This document shows, piece after piece, positions 9,867 through 18,367 of a DNA stretch of 64,000 bases (position 1 is the first letter of the stretch; the number at the start of each line of letters is the position of its first letter). Made by a program: the position numbers and the translations under genes. Location of the stretch: NCBI GenBank assembly GCA_963756815.1, contig CAVWPR010000046.1:124001-188000 (forward strand). Direction: 5' to 3'. Below the pieces are notes generated by a model. It was not told the origin of the DNA and did no database searches. It saw only the letters and a list, made by a program, of their open reading frames with translations. This stretch comes from JAENVU01 sp963756815 (GTDB taxonomy: Bacteria > Actinomycetota > Acidimicrobiia > IMCC26256 > JAENVU01).

Positions 9867-10292
9867 TCAGAATCGCTGGTCGAGCTCGTGGATGCGGTGG
9901 GCCATGCCGTGCAGGAGCGTGTCCCGCACGGCCGGGATCCGATCGAGGGCCTCACGGAACGCGTCCGGTGCCAGCACCACACACGTGACCGTCTCCGACG
10001 CGGTCACCGTCGCGTTGCGGGGCGCGGGGTCGAAGAGCGACAGCTCACCGAAGTAGTCGCCCGGACCGAGCTCGGCGACGTCGCGGCCCGCGCGATGGAC
10101 CCGCGCCTTGCCGCCGGTGATGACGAAGAACCCGTCGCCGGCGCTGCCCTCCTGCACGATGTCGCGCCCGTCCGGATAGGAGTCGGCCTCGGCGAGCGCG
10201 GCGATCAGGTCGAGCTGCTCCTGGGAGCAGTGGGCGAACATCGGGACGCTGCTCAGGTACATCCGGTAGAGCGATTCGTCGTAGCCGGCCAT
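9867..10292 (-). CDS. Stand-alone cyclic-nucleotide-binding domain protein
   Basis: 141 residues that consist almost entirely of one Crp-type cyclic-nucleotide-binding (CNB) domain (about residues 15-130) with no helix-turn-helix. The phosphate-binding cassette looks intact: FGELSLFDPAPRNATV, with the Glu that contacts the ribose and the Arg that contacts the cyclic phosphate. No membrane segment or enzyme domain is attached. It starts 61 bases after kimA on the same strand, with an AGGA ribosome-binding site 5-7 bases before ATG, so it is probably the last gene of the receptor-kimA-CNB unit. It could regulate the transporter; that is inference from position only. Confidence 0.85.
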   Translation of the reverse strand: MAGYDESLYRMYLSSVPMFAHCSQEQLDLIAALAEADSYPDGRDIVQEGSAGDGFFVITGGKARVHRAGRDVAELGPGDYFGELSLFDPAPRNATVTASETVTCVVLAPDAFREALDRIPAVRDTLLHGMAHRIHELDQRF

Positions 10293-10353
10293 CGGGTCCT
10301 CCGGGCGCGAGTGTCGGCGGATCGTATCCCCGGCCGTGACGACGCGAGCCGGC

Positions 10354-12355
10354 TCAGACCGGTGCCACCACGAGGTTCCGACGATCGACCGTGGTCGTCA
10401 CCTCGAGCGGCGTCGGCGACGCGGGTGTCGACGGTGGCGCCGGTCTTCGCATCCGTGACCTGCCAGCGTGACGGATCGTCGAGCGGCGCGCCGGCGTCCG
10501 GGCCGGGATCTCGACGCGGTAGGGGATCGAGGTCACCGCGGCGGTCTTGCGGAAGAGGAGCCGGCCCTTGAGGACCAGAGTGCTCTGGTTGTGGAGCACG
10601 TGCTGCCACCAGTGCTCGACGTAGAACTCCGGGATCACGACGTTCACCATCGTGTTCTCGGACGAACGTGCGAGCTCGTCGACGTAGCCGATCGTCGCCG
10701 CGGTGAACGCGCCGGCGTCGGTCCGCACGACCTCGAGCGGCACCGGGATCTCGCGGACCGACCACTGCTTCTCGATCCGCTCCGCGTCGGCATCGTTCTG
10801 CACCACGGTCAGTGCCACCAGCCGGTCGGGCGCGATGGACCGCGCGTACGCGAGCGCCTCGAGCGTCATCGCGTCGACCTGCTCGACGAGGACCACCGCA
10901 GTGAGTCGTCGTCGGGGCGGGCGGTAGTCGTCGGGGATCTCGAGGTGCGCGGCCACGCCGGCGTAGTGGCGCTTGATGGCCTTGAACACGAGCACGATCG
11001 CCGGGATGACGACGATCGGGACCCAGGCGCCGGTGGTGAACTTCGTGACCGCCACGATGAGCAGCACGAGCAGCGTGGCGACGGCGCCGACCGCGTTGAC
11101 CACGACGCTGCGGCGCCACGCCTTCTGCCTGAGCCTCAGGTGGTGGCGGACCATTCCGGCCTGCGACAGGGTGAACGACGTGAAGACCCCGACGGCGTAG
11201 AGCGGGATCAGCGCATTGGTGATGCCGCCGAACGCGACGACGAGCATCGCGGCGGCGCCCGAGAGCAGCACGATGCCGTTCGAGAACACGAGCCGGTCGC
11301 CGCGGTTCGTGAGCTGGCGGGGTAGGTAGCCGTCGGACGCGATGATCGACGACAGGCTCGGGAAGCCGTTGTACGCGGTGTTCGCGGCGAGCACGAGGAT
11401 GGCGGCCGTCGCGACCTGCAGGAACACGAAGATGAAGCCGTTGCCGAACACCTGCAGCCCGAGCTGCGCGATCACCGTGCGGTCGTGGCTCGGGTACGGG
11501 TGCAGTCGGTGTGCGAGCACCGAGATGCCGAAGAACAGCGAGCCGAGCAGGATCCCCATCCAGACGAGCGTCGTGGCCGCGTTCTTCGCGGCTGGACGCC
11601 GGAACGCAGGCACACCGTTCGAGATCGCCTCGATGCCGGTCAGGGCGACCGCGCCGGACGAGAAGCCCTTCAACAGCAGGAACAGCGTGAGGGTGCCGCC
11701 GAACTCGTTCGTGGTCTCGGCGAGGTGGGGGTCGTACGGGATCGGACCCATGTCGCCGAGGAACGACCGCGTGAGGCCGTAGATGATGAGACCGGCGAAC
11801 ACGAACATGTAGAGGTACGTGGGGATCGCGAAGACGGTGCCCGATTCCTTGATGCCGCGCATGTTCAGGAGCGTGATGGCCAGGATGAGCACGACACCGA
11901 GCGGGACGCGTTGGTCGGCCAGCCCGCTGAGGGCCGGGATCGAGACGATCGCCGCGACGCCGGCCGAGATCGAGACCGCGACCGTGAGGACGTAGTCGAC
12001 CATCAACGACGCCCCGGCGATCAGCGAGGCCATCTCCCCGATGTTCTCCTGGCTCACGACGTACGCGCCGCCGCCGCCCGGGTACGCGAAGATCACCTGC
12101 CGGTACGAGATGATGACGATGGCCAGGAGCGCGGCGACGACGAGCGCGATCGGCACCAGCCGGCTGAGGCCCAGGGCGAGACTCGAGCCGCCGACGGCGA
12201 CGACGAACAGGATCTCCTCGGTCGCGTACGCGGTGGAGGACGAGCGCGTCCGACGAGAAGACCGCGAGCGCGATCGTCTTGGGGAGGCGCTGCTCCTCCA
12301 TCTGCGTGGTCGCGAGTGGGCGACCGACGACCATGCGCTTGAGGATTCCGGCCAC
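10354..12355 (-). CDS. kimA: KimA-type potassium importer, APC superfamily (frame breaks)
   Basis: Proton-coupled potassium uptake protein of the KUP/APC type. The resemblance to Bacillus KimA (YdaO) runs the whole length: entry motif KRMVVGRPLATTQ and FSSDAL, SYRQVIFAYPGGGGAYVVS, MVDYVLTVAVSISAG, ALTGIEAISN (residue positions implicated in K+ and H+ binding in KimA), about 12 helices, then a cytosolic USP-like domain with the signature HVLHNQSTLVLKGRLLFRK. In Firmicutes c-di-AMP inhibits KimA. An extra base near 12241 breaks the frame inside SSDAL[SSTAYAT], and a -1/+1 pair near 10504 and 10411 scrambles part of the tail. Start is uncertain; GTG at 12355 is used. Earlier names would be 'APC amino-acid permease'. 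Confidence 0.85.
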
Positions 12356-12408
12356 TACCGCTCCGACGTCGTGCCCCGGCGGAAGGCGCAGCTTGGCACG
12401 TCGGCGGG

Positions 12409-13207
12409 TCAGCCGCCTCGTTCTCCATGGCGGTCGTCCGACGAGAGCCGGGCCCGTTCGTCGGGCCGGGCGAGGGCGAGCGCGGCGCCGAGCTGGTCGG
12501 CGAGCGCCACCGCGACGACACGTTCCTCGATCGTGACCGCATGGTCGGGATCGCCGATGAGCACGATCCGGCCCACGAGGTGTCCCTGCTCGAGCACGGG
12601 GAGCTCGACGCCGTCCTCGGAGAGCCCGACGCCGCCGGCGAACCAGTGCCGTTCGGCGGCGGCGACGGTCCCGCCCCGTTCGAGCGTCGGCATGGCGTAG
12701 GCCTGGCGTGGGAGCTCGAGCCAGCAGTCCTGGAGCGCCAGCAGCGCCCGCACCTCCCGGGTGACGGTGCCGACGACCTCGTCGAGCGGCGCGCCCTGCG
12801 CGATCAGGTCGGCGACGCGGTGCACCCGGGCGATCGCGCCGGCGGCACGCTCGCGGTCGCGTTCGGACCGGCGGCCGCGGGAGGCCACCGTGCCGACGAG
12901 GAGCCCCACCCCGAGCAGGATCAGGGCCGTCTCGAGGTCGGCCGACGTCTCGATCTTCAGCGACAGGTAGGGCCGCGTGAGGAAGAAGTCGAACGCGAGC
13001 GTGGCCACGATGGCGGCCAGCGCGCCGGCCCGCCGACCGCCGATGATCCCCGCGAGGACGACGACGAGCACGAGCATCGAGCGCGAGGTTGGCGGTGTGG
13101 AGCTCGGAGCGCACCGGAACGAGCGCGAGCGCGACGACGACGGGACCGAGGGCGGCGACGGCCAGCCCCATCAGAGCGGTGGTTCCGTCGCGCTCGGGCC
13201 CGGTCAC
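12409..13207 (-). CDS. KdpD-like membrane receptor: DUF4118 plus GAF, no kinase domain (one frame break)
   Basis: About 266 residues. Four membrane helices resembling the DUF4118 sensor region of KdpD, including the loop FDFFLTRPYLSLKIE that matches KdpD's NYYFTPPIHTFTI, followed by a cytosolic GAF-like domain ending VALADQLGAALALARPDER. No H-box or ATPase domain follows: a clear stop and the kimA gene lie 54 bases on. It is therefore a receptor without output kinase, not a remnant in the middle of kdpD. An extra base near 13080 splits the first helices; N-terminus MTGPERDGTTALMG begins at GTG 13207, with GAGGA seven bases upstream. Confidence 0.8.
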
Positions 13208-13324
13208 GCTGCCATCCTCGCCGATCGATGTGCGCGGCGACGGCCCGTCGTCGCCGGGACCCCGGCGCGTCCCCGCGGTGCGGCTGGGTAGGGTCAAGGT
13301 CCCCACCGTGCGAGAGGACGCGAG

Positions 13325-14779
13325 ATGACGGACCACGACAAGCTCTACATCGGCGGCGAATGGACCGACCCCGCCACGAAGGACCGGATCGAGGTCATCT
13401 CGCCTCACACCGAAGAGGTCATCGCCTCGGTGCCCGAGGCGTCGGTCGCCGACGTCGACAAGGCCGTGGCCGTCGCCCGCGAGACCTTCGACCGCGGCGA
13501 CTGGTCCGCGACCTCGCCCGAGGAGCGGATCGCCGCGGTCCAGCGGTTCAGCGACGCGTACGCGGCGAAGCTCGGCGACATGGCCACGGTCATCACCGAG
13601 GAGATGGGCTCGCCGATCAGCTTCTCGAACCTCGCCCAGGCGCCCGCGAGCTGGATGATGCTCAACGCGTTCATCACCATCGCCCAGTCCTATCCCTGGG
13701 AGGAGCAGCGTCCGGGCGTGTTCGGCGACGTGATCGTCCGGCGCGAGCCCGTCGGTGTGGTCGCCGGCATCGTGCCGTGGAACGTGCCGCAGTTCGTCAC
13801 CATGTCGAAGCTCGCACCCGCCCTGCTCTCGGGCTGCTCGATCGTGGTGAAGCCCGCGCCGGAGACGCCGCTCGACTCGTACCTCATGGCCGACTGCCTC
13901 GACGAGGCCGGTATCCCCAAGGGCGTGGTGTCCTTCCTGCCTGCCGGCCGCGAGGTCGGTGAGCACCTCGTTCGCCACCCGAACGTCGACAAGGTCGCGT
14001 TCACGGGTTCCACCGCGGCCGGCCGCCGCATCGCCGCGATCTGCGGCGAGCAGCTGAAGCGCTACAGCCTCGAGCTCGGTGGGAAGTCGGCCGCGATCGT
14101 GCTCGACGACGCGGACCTCGAGACCACGATGGCCGGTCTGCGCTTCGCATCGCTGATGAACAGCGGCCAGGCGTGCGTCGCCCAGACGCGCATCCTCGCC
14201 AGCCGCAGCCGCTACGACGAGGTCGTCGAAGCGCTGGGCGCGATGGTCGGGTCCATGACCGTGGGCGACCCGTCGGACCCGGCGACCGAGATCGGGCCGC
14301 TCGTGGCGCAGCGCCAGCAGGAGCGGGTCGAGAAGTACATCGCACTCGGCCAGGAGGAAGGCGCGCGTGTCGTGGTCGGCGGGAGCGGCCGTCCGTTCGA
14401 CACCGGCTGGTACGTCAACCCCACCGTGTTCGCCGACGCGACCAACGAGATGCGCATCGCGCGCGAGGAGATCTTCGGCCCCGTGCTCACGGTGATCCCG
14501 TTCGAGGACACCGCCGACGCGGTCCGGATCGCCAACGACAGCGAGTACGGCCTGGCCGGCTCGGTGTGGACCAACGACGTCGAGCAGGGCCTCGACATCG
14601 CGCGGCGTGTCCGCACCGGCACCTACGCGGTGAACCAGTACAACATGGACTTCATGGCGCCGTTCGGCGGCTTCAAGGGGTCCGGCGTCGGCCGGGAGTT
14701 CGGTCCCGAGGGCGTCGACCACTACACCGAGCTGAAGTCGATCATCCCGCCGGGCGCGGGCGTCGCCGCCGCCGGCTGA
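13325..14779 (+). CDS. NAD(P)-dependent aldehyde dehydrogenase
   Basis: 484 residues, full length for the ALDH superfamily. Oxidises an aldehyde to the carboxylate. Visible motifs: the VPWNVPQF segment with the catalytic Asn, KPAPETPL (NAD-binding Lys), GSTAAGRR, ELGGKSAAIV with the general-base Glu, NSGQACVAQTRI with the nucleophilic Cys, EEIFGPVLTVIPF and the C-terminal PFGGFKGSG. It most resembles the broad group of acyl or betaine-type dehydrogenases in actinobacteria; substrate not deducible. ATG at 13325 follows a GAGAGGA ribosome-binding site; a TAGGGT box lies at 13289. Confidence 0.93.
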   Translation: MTDHDKLYIGGEWTDPATKDRIEVISPHTEEVIASVPEASVADVDKAVAVARETFDRGDWSATSPEERIAAVQRFSDAYAAKLGDMATVITEEMGSPISFSNLAQAPASWMMLNAFITIAQSYPWEEQRPGVFGDVIVRREPVGVVAGIVPWNVPQFVTMSKLAPALLSGCSIVVKPAPETPLDSYLMADCLDEAGIPKGVVSFLPAGREVGEHLVRHPNVDKVAFTGSTAAGRRIAAICGEQLKRYSLELGGKSAAIVLDDADLETTMAGLRFASLMNSGQACVAQTRILASRSRYDEVVEALGAMVGSMTVGDPSDPATEIGPLVAQRQQERVEKYIALGQEEGARVVVGGSGRPFDTGWYVNPTVFADATNEMRIAREEIFGPVLTVIPFEDTADAVRIANDSEYGLAGSVWTNDVEQGLDIARRVRTGTYAVNQYNMDFMAPFGGFKGSGVGREFGPEGVDHYTELKSIIPPGAGVAAAG

Positions 14780-14792
14780 CCCGGCACCGACG

Positions 14793-15763
14793 TTGCTGGC
14801 GCCGCCCGCCGATCTCGCCGAGCGTGATCTGCGGGCGGCGCTCGCGCGCGGGTGGGGGATCGAGGCGGTGTCGCTGACCTACCGGCCCGTCGGATTCGGC
14901 AGCCATCACTGGGACCTCCTCGACGCGTCGGGCCGTCGGTGGTTCGTGACCGTCGACGTCGACGACGAGCACGGTGAGGTACGAGAGCGCCGGGTCGCGG
15001 CGCTCACCGCGGCGCGGCAGCTGCGCGCCGCCGGCCACGCCTTCGTGGTCGCGCCGGTGGCCACGGCCGCCGGCGCGGTGGCGGCGGGTCCCGACCGATT
15101 CGTCGTGACGCTGTACCCGTTCGTCAGCGGGCGAACGCTTCGACTTCGGCGACTTCTCGTCCGACGAGCATCGTCGGGGGATCATCGATCTGCTGGGGCG
15201 GCTCCACGCGACCGAGCCGGTGGTCGTGTCGGGCGCGCGGTCGGACGATTTCGCGGTCCCGCACCGCGACGCGCTCCGTCGCGCGCTCGAGCCGGATGCG
15301 TGGGCGGACTCGGGCCCGTACGCGTCGCCGGCGGCGACCCTGCTCGCCACCCACTCGGAAGCGATCACCCGCCGCCTCGAGGAGTACGACGCGATGGTCG
15401 ACCGCGCGCGGACCCGTGCCGACCGTCTGGTCGTGACTCATGGCGAGCCTCACGCCGGGAACACCATGCGCCTCGGTGAGGACTGGGTGCTCATCGACTG
15501 GGAGACCCTGTTGCTCGCGCCGGCCGAGCGTGATCTCTGGCGGCTGGGTGCCCGCCCCGGCGAGCTCGACGGCTACACCGCCACGACCGGCGTGCGGCCG
15601 GAACCCCGTCTCGCTCGACCTGTATCGCCGCCGCTGGGATCTCGCCGACCTCGCGGTCTACGTCCGCGGCTTCCGGGCGCAGCATCCGGGCGACGCGAAC
15701 GACGCCGCGGGTTGGTCCGAGATGCAACGCCTCGTCGAGGCGATCGCCGTCGGGGGCGCCTGA
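14793..15763 (+). CDS. Aminoglycoside phosphotransferase-fold kinase (two frame breaks)
   Basis: Small-molecule kinase of the APH/choline-kinase fold. N-lobe: VGFGSHHWDLLDASGRRWFVTVD. The catalytic loop is VVTHGEPHAGNTMR (the H-x-E/D-x5-N pattern) and the metal-binding Asp is in WVLIDWETLLLAPAERDLW. Three reading frames are needed: an extra base near 15132 (after YPFVSG, continuing ERFDFGDF) and one near 15601 (VRP/NPVSLDLYRRRWDL) restore one continuous protein of about 323 residues. A TTG at 14793 is the first in-frame start and is weakly supported. Substrate unknown; antibiotic resistance should not be assumed. Confidence 0.8.
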
Positions 15764-15785
15764 GGCCAGGCGCCCCCGACGGTTC

Positions 15786-16289
15786 TCAGCTCTCGATCGC
15801 GTCGCCGGTCTCGAGCAGCGTCTTGAGGTCGGACAGGATCCACGCCCATCCGCCGCCGCCCTCGCCGAGGTTGGCCGAGCCCTCGATCATCGCCGCCGCG
15901 ATCGGGGCGTCGGTGACGTCGTGGGTGACGGTGAGCCGGGTGACGCCGCCGTGTTCCTCGTGCAGGTCCCAGATCACCTCGCGGAAGCCCTCGGCCGCCT
16001 GGTCCTCCGCGAAGCAGAACCGGTACGTGCACACGAGGCGGTGCGGCGGGTCGACCTCGGTCACCTCGCCGTCGACGCCGACCTCGGGGACGCCGTACTG
16101 GGTGACCATCTCCGCCGGCATGAGCGCGCGCCACGCACCGCCCGGCTTGAGGTCGTACTCGGTGTGGCCCGGGTAGCCGTACTTGGCGTTCCACTCGGGT
16201 GAGGTGATCGCCTCCCAGACCCGTTCCGGGCTGGCCTTGATGTAGACGCGGAACACCTGCGTGGTCCGCGTGCTCGTCGTGGTGGTCAT
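15786..16289 (-). CDS. SRPBCC (AHSA1/START-like) domain protein
   Basis: 167 residues with a single SRPBCC ligand-binding fold of the AHSA1 type: VYIKASPERVWEAITSPEW at the start, GGAWRALM, EVDPPHRLVCTYRF, VTRLTVTHDV and a C-terminal helix GGWAWILSDLKTLLETG. Such proteins bind small hydrophobic ligands or act in stress responses. It is translationally coupled to the upstream ArsR gene (ATGA overlap), forming the very common two-gene ArsR-SRPBCC operon, so its expression is probably controlled by that regulator. The ATG at 16289 was chosen over an upstream extension because of this overlap. Confidence 0.88.
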   Translation of the reverse strand: MTTTTSTRTTQVFRVYIKASPERVWEAITSPEWNAKYGYPGHTEYDLKPGGAWRALMPAEMVTQYGVPEVGVDGEVTEVDPPHRLVCTYRFCFAEDQAAEGFREVIWDLHEEHGGVTRLTVTHDVTDAPIAAAMIEGSANLGEGGGGWAWILSDLKTLLETGDAIES

Positions 16290-16624
16290 GCTGAATCCTC
16301 CAGGCTGTGCTTGAGATCGGCGAGCGCCGAGACGTGGCGCTCGGTGTACTTGTCGATCCACCGGTCGTGGACCAGCCGGATCGGGACCGGGTTCAGGAAA
16401 TGGAGCTTCTCCCGGCCCGACCGCTTCGTGACGACGAGCCCCGCCTCCTCGAGCACCTTCAGGTGCTTCATGACGCCGAACCGGGTCATCTCGAGCCCGG
16501 ACTCGAGCTCGGTCAGGGTGCGCCCGTCCTGCTCGAACAGCAGATCGAGCAGGAACCGACGCGTCCGGTCGCCGAGCGCCTTGAACACTGCGTCGTCGTC
16601 CGTCCGGTCGGGGTCGTCGTGCAC
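16286..16624 (-). CDS. ArsR-family transcriptional regulator
   Basis: 112-residue winged-helix repressor. The HTH is clear: FKALGDRTRRFLLDLLFEQ, TLTELESGLEMTRFGVMKH, LKVLEEAGLVVTKRSGREK. No Cys pair for metal sensing is present, so it belongs to the ArsR group found with SRPBCC partners. The start is set at GTG 16624, not further upstream, because a -35/-10 pair (TTGACA, 18 bases, TATCTT) places the transcription start at this codon. An inverted repeat GTGAC-N6-GTCAC lies within that spacer and is the likely autoregulatory operator. Confidence 0.9.
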   Translation of the reverse strand: MHDDPDRTDDDAVFKALGDRTRRFLLDLLFEQDGRTLTELESGLEMTRFGVMKHLKVLEEAGLVVTKRSGREKLHFLNPVPIRLVHDRWIDKYTERHVSALADLKHSLEDSA

Positions 16625-16660
16625 CCGGCCAAGATAGGTGACCAAAGAGTCACATGTCAA
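16625..16660 (-). promoter_or_regulatory. Leaderless promoter and probable ArsR operator
   Basis: On the minus strand: TTGACA (16655-16660), 18-base spacer, TATCTT (16631-16636), six bases, then GTG. The spacer contains GTGAC-N6-GTCAC (16638-16653), a perfect 5-bp inverted repeat placed where a bound dimer would block RNA polymerase. Confidence 0.7.
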
Positions 16661-16678
16661 GCACCGACGGCAACGGCC

Positions 16679-16870
16679 TCAGTCGTCGCCCTCCCAGGCG
16701 CGGTCGGCGGCGTCCCACTCCTCGTTGCGCTGCTCGACGCGGTCCTGCCAGTGCTCGGCCTGCTCCGGCGTGTCGAAGGGCCCGATGCGCTGATCCATGC
16801 CGCACGCCTCGTCGGCGGGCTCGACGCGCTTGTGGTCGGTGCACCAGTAGTACTGCTGCGGTTCGGGCAT
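16679..16870 (-). CDS. Conserved small hypothetical protein (63 residues)
   Basis: A 63-residue soluble, acidic protein starting MPEPQQYYWCTDHKRVEP and ending RAWEGDD. It has two Cys (CTDHKR and EACGMD), too few for an obvious zinc finger, and a SPOR-like stretch GPFDTPEQAEHWQDRVEQRN. I recall similar short proteins in many actinobacteria, with no assigned role. Its ATG overlaps the stop of the acetyltransferase (TGATG), so the two are co-translated. Codon use matches its neighbours. Confidence 0.7.
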   Translation of the reverse strand: MPEPQQYYWCTDHKRVEPADEACGMDQRIGPFDTPEQAEHWQDRVEQRNEEWDAADRAWEGDD

Positions 16871-17301
16871 CAGCTCGCCTCCTCGGCGGGATCGTCGTTC
16901 AGGTCGATGGCGTATTCCAGCTCGTCGTGGATGCCGGGTGGGATCGACGGCTTGTAGCGCCGCCGACATTCGTCGACCGCGCCGACGCGTCGCTCGGCGA
17001 GCGTGAAGCCGAGCGCCGCGTAGAAGCCCTGCGCGCCGACGTTCTCGTCGGTGGTCACCACGACGAGGCGGCTGCACCCGGCGCGTCGCGCGCGCGTGCG
17101 CACCGCCGCCACGAGCGCGCGCCCGATGCCGCGTCGCTCGGCGCGCACCGCGATCGCGAGGAGCTCGGCCGTGCGGTCGGTGTGGTCCCAGCTCGCGAAG
17201 CCGGCGCGCGCTCCGTCGAGCACGGCGAGCAGGACGTCGCCGTCGCGCACGTCGAACTGTCGCCGAGTGTGCACCTGCCGCTCGTCGCCGAGGCGCGTCA
17301 C
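16870..17301 (-). CDS. GNAT-family N-acetyltransferase
   Basis: 143 residues with one GNAT domain. The acetyl-CoA-binding motif A is LLAIAVRAERRGIGRALV (R-R-G-I-G-R), followed by VVTTDENVGAQGFYAALGF, the usual motif B region. A charged C-terminal extension (YKPSIPPGIHDELEYAIDL) is unusual but seen in RimI-like groups. It is the first gene of a pair with the 63-residue protein. Acceptor substrate unknown. Confidence 0.85.
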   Translation of the reverse strand: MTRLGDERQVHTRRQFDVRDGDVLLAVLDGARAGFASWDHTDRTAELLAIAVRAERRGIGRALVAAVRTRARRAGCSRLVVVTTDENVGAQGFYAALGFTLAERRVGAVDECRRRYKPSIPPGIHDELEYAIDLNDDPAEEAS

Positions 17302-17376
17302 GCGCGATGTCGACGACCCAGGTCGCGGTCGTCGGTACCCGCGGATCGGACCGCGACCGTCACGGTGCGCGCTCGG

Positions 17377-17931
17377 TCAGGCGGTCTGACGCTGGTACTC
17401 GCGCCACGAGCGCGTCAGGAGGAGCGCAGGCAGGATCAGGACGCCGGCGATCACGAACAGATCGGCGACGTTGATGATCGCCCACCGGGTGGCGATGAAG
17501 TCGCGGACCCCGCCGAAGCGCGCCCGGTCGATCATGTTCGAGAGCGCGCCGCCGAGCACCAGCGCCGGGATCCAGGCGGGGAGTCCGTAGCGGAACGCCA
17601 GGGGCACGACCACGAGCACGAAGACGCCGAGCACGGCGATCGTGCCCAGGATCAGGGTCGGGACCGACCCGCCGATGACGCCCAGGGCGGAGCGCGGGTT
17701 GTGGAGGACCTCGACACGGTCCGTGCTCGCCCCCGCCCAGAGCTTCGTGCCCTGGTCGACCACCACCGCCCACACGATCGTGGCCAGCCCGACGAGCCAG
17801 GCGGCCCGCTCCGGAGCGTGAGCCCAGCCCGCCGGCCCCGACGAGCGTGTCCCGGGGTCGACCGAACGAGGCACCACCTCGGTGCCCGGGTCGCCGGCCG
17901 GGCGGGGAGTGCGAGCGGATCCGAGCGACAT
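17377..17931 (-). CDS. lspA: Lipoprotein signal peptidase II
   Basis: Membrane aspartic protease that removes signal peptides from diacylglyceryl-prolipoproteins. 184 residues: a ~40-residue Pro/Gly-rich N-terminal tail, then four membrane helices. Signatures present: VVDQGTKLWA, HNPRSALG, and the two catalytic Asp in GGALSNMIDR and INVADLFVI. The enzyme would serve the lipoproteins predicted here (21322-21528 and 43917-44675). No rluD follows, unlike the common lspA-rluD pair. Confidence 0.93.
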   Translation of the reverse strand: MSLGSARTPRPAGDPGTEVVPRSVDPGTRSSGPAGWAHAPERAAWLVGLATIVWAVVVDQGTKLWAGASTDRVEVLHNPRSALGVIGGSVPTLILGTIAVLGVFVLVVVPLAFRYGLPAWIPALVLGGALSNMIDRARFGGVRDFIATRWAIINVADLFVIAGVLILPALLLTRSWREYQRQTA

Positions 17932-17981
17932 CGAACTGATGACCGAAAGTTACGGCACGTCTGCCGTCGACTTGAGGACGG

Positions 17982-18200
17982 TCAGCGGCATCGGTCGGGA
18001 GCGCCCCTCGAGGCTGCGGCAAGCGGCCGGTGGGTGCAGGTCCGCCCCGAACTGCCGTGTGCGAGTCCGCCGATCGTCGCGATCACGATCGAGGTCAGGA
18101 TCGCGACGAACAGCAGCGCGACGATCAGCCGGGCCACGGACCCACGAATGGCCCACGGGCGCGAACGCGATCCCTCGGTCTCGATGTTCGGCCCCAGCAC
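17982..18200 (-). CDS. Possible small single-pass membrane protein
   Basis: Candidate 72-residue ORF in the 437-base gap between lspA and the acyl-CoA dehydrogenase. It begins at GTG 18200 six bases after GGGAG, has a basic stretch, one hydrophobic segment (ARLIVALLFVAILTSIVIAT) and a short Ser/Arg/Cys-rich tail. A TACTAT -10 box (18227-18232) with CGTGAC 17 bases upstream supports transcription. No family is recognised. The overlapping second frame (18234 to 17950) is Arg-rich and looks like a shadow. Confidence 0.42.
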   Translation of the reverse strand: MLGPNIETEGSRSRPWAIRGSVARLIVALLFVAILTSIVIATIGGLAHGSSGRTCTHRPLAAASRGAPDRCR

Positions 18201-18367
18201 GACTGCTCCCCACTGAAAGGGAGAAATAGTACATGACGTCGTCAAACGGTCACGCACCGGAACGGGGCGCGACCGACCGACGTCCGCCGATCCGGGGCCC
18301 GACGGCTACGGCCCCGCTAGGTTGCGCCCCCGTTCGTCGGCGCCGTCGCCGGGGCGAGAGGAGCGTC

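Noticed and set aside
12409..13207. Decayed copy of kdpD
   Set aside because: The coding region ends in a clean stop and is followed at once by kimA; the GAF and membrane parts are well preserved. It looks like a gene built without a kinase.
10253..14722. 1489-residue open frame on the minus strand
   Set aside because: Arg/Pro-rich shadow across four real genes. It only includes short true pieces (ends of the DUF4118 and KimA proteins) because of frame breaks.
14793..15763. Aminoglycoside resistance gene
   Set aside because: The kinase fold is clear but shared by choline, homoserine and fructosamine-type kinases; nothing indicates an antibiotic substrate.
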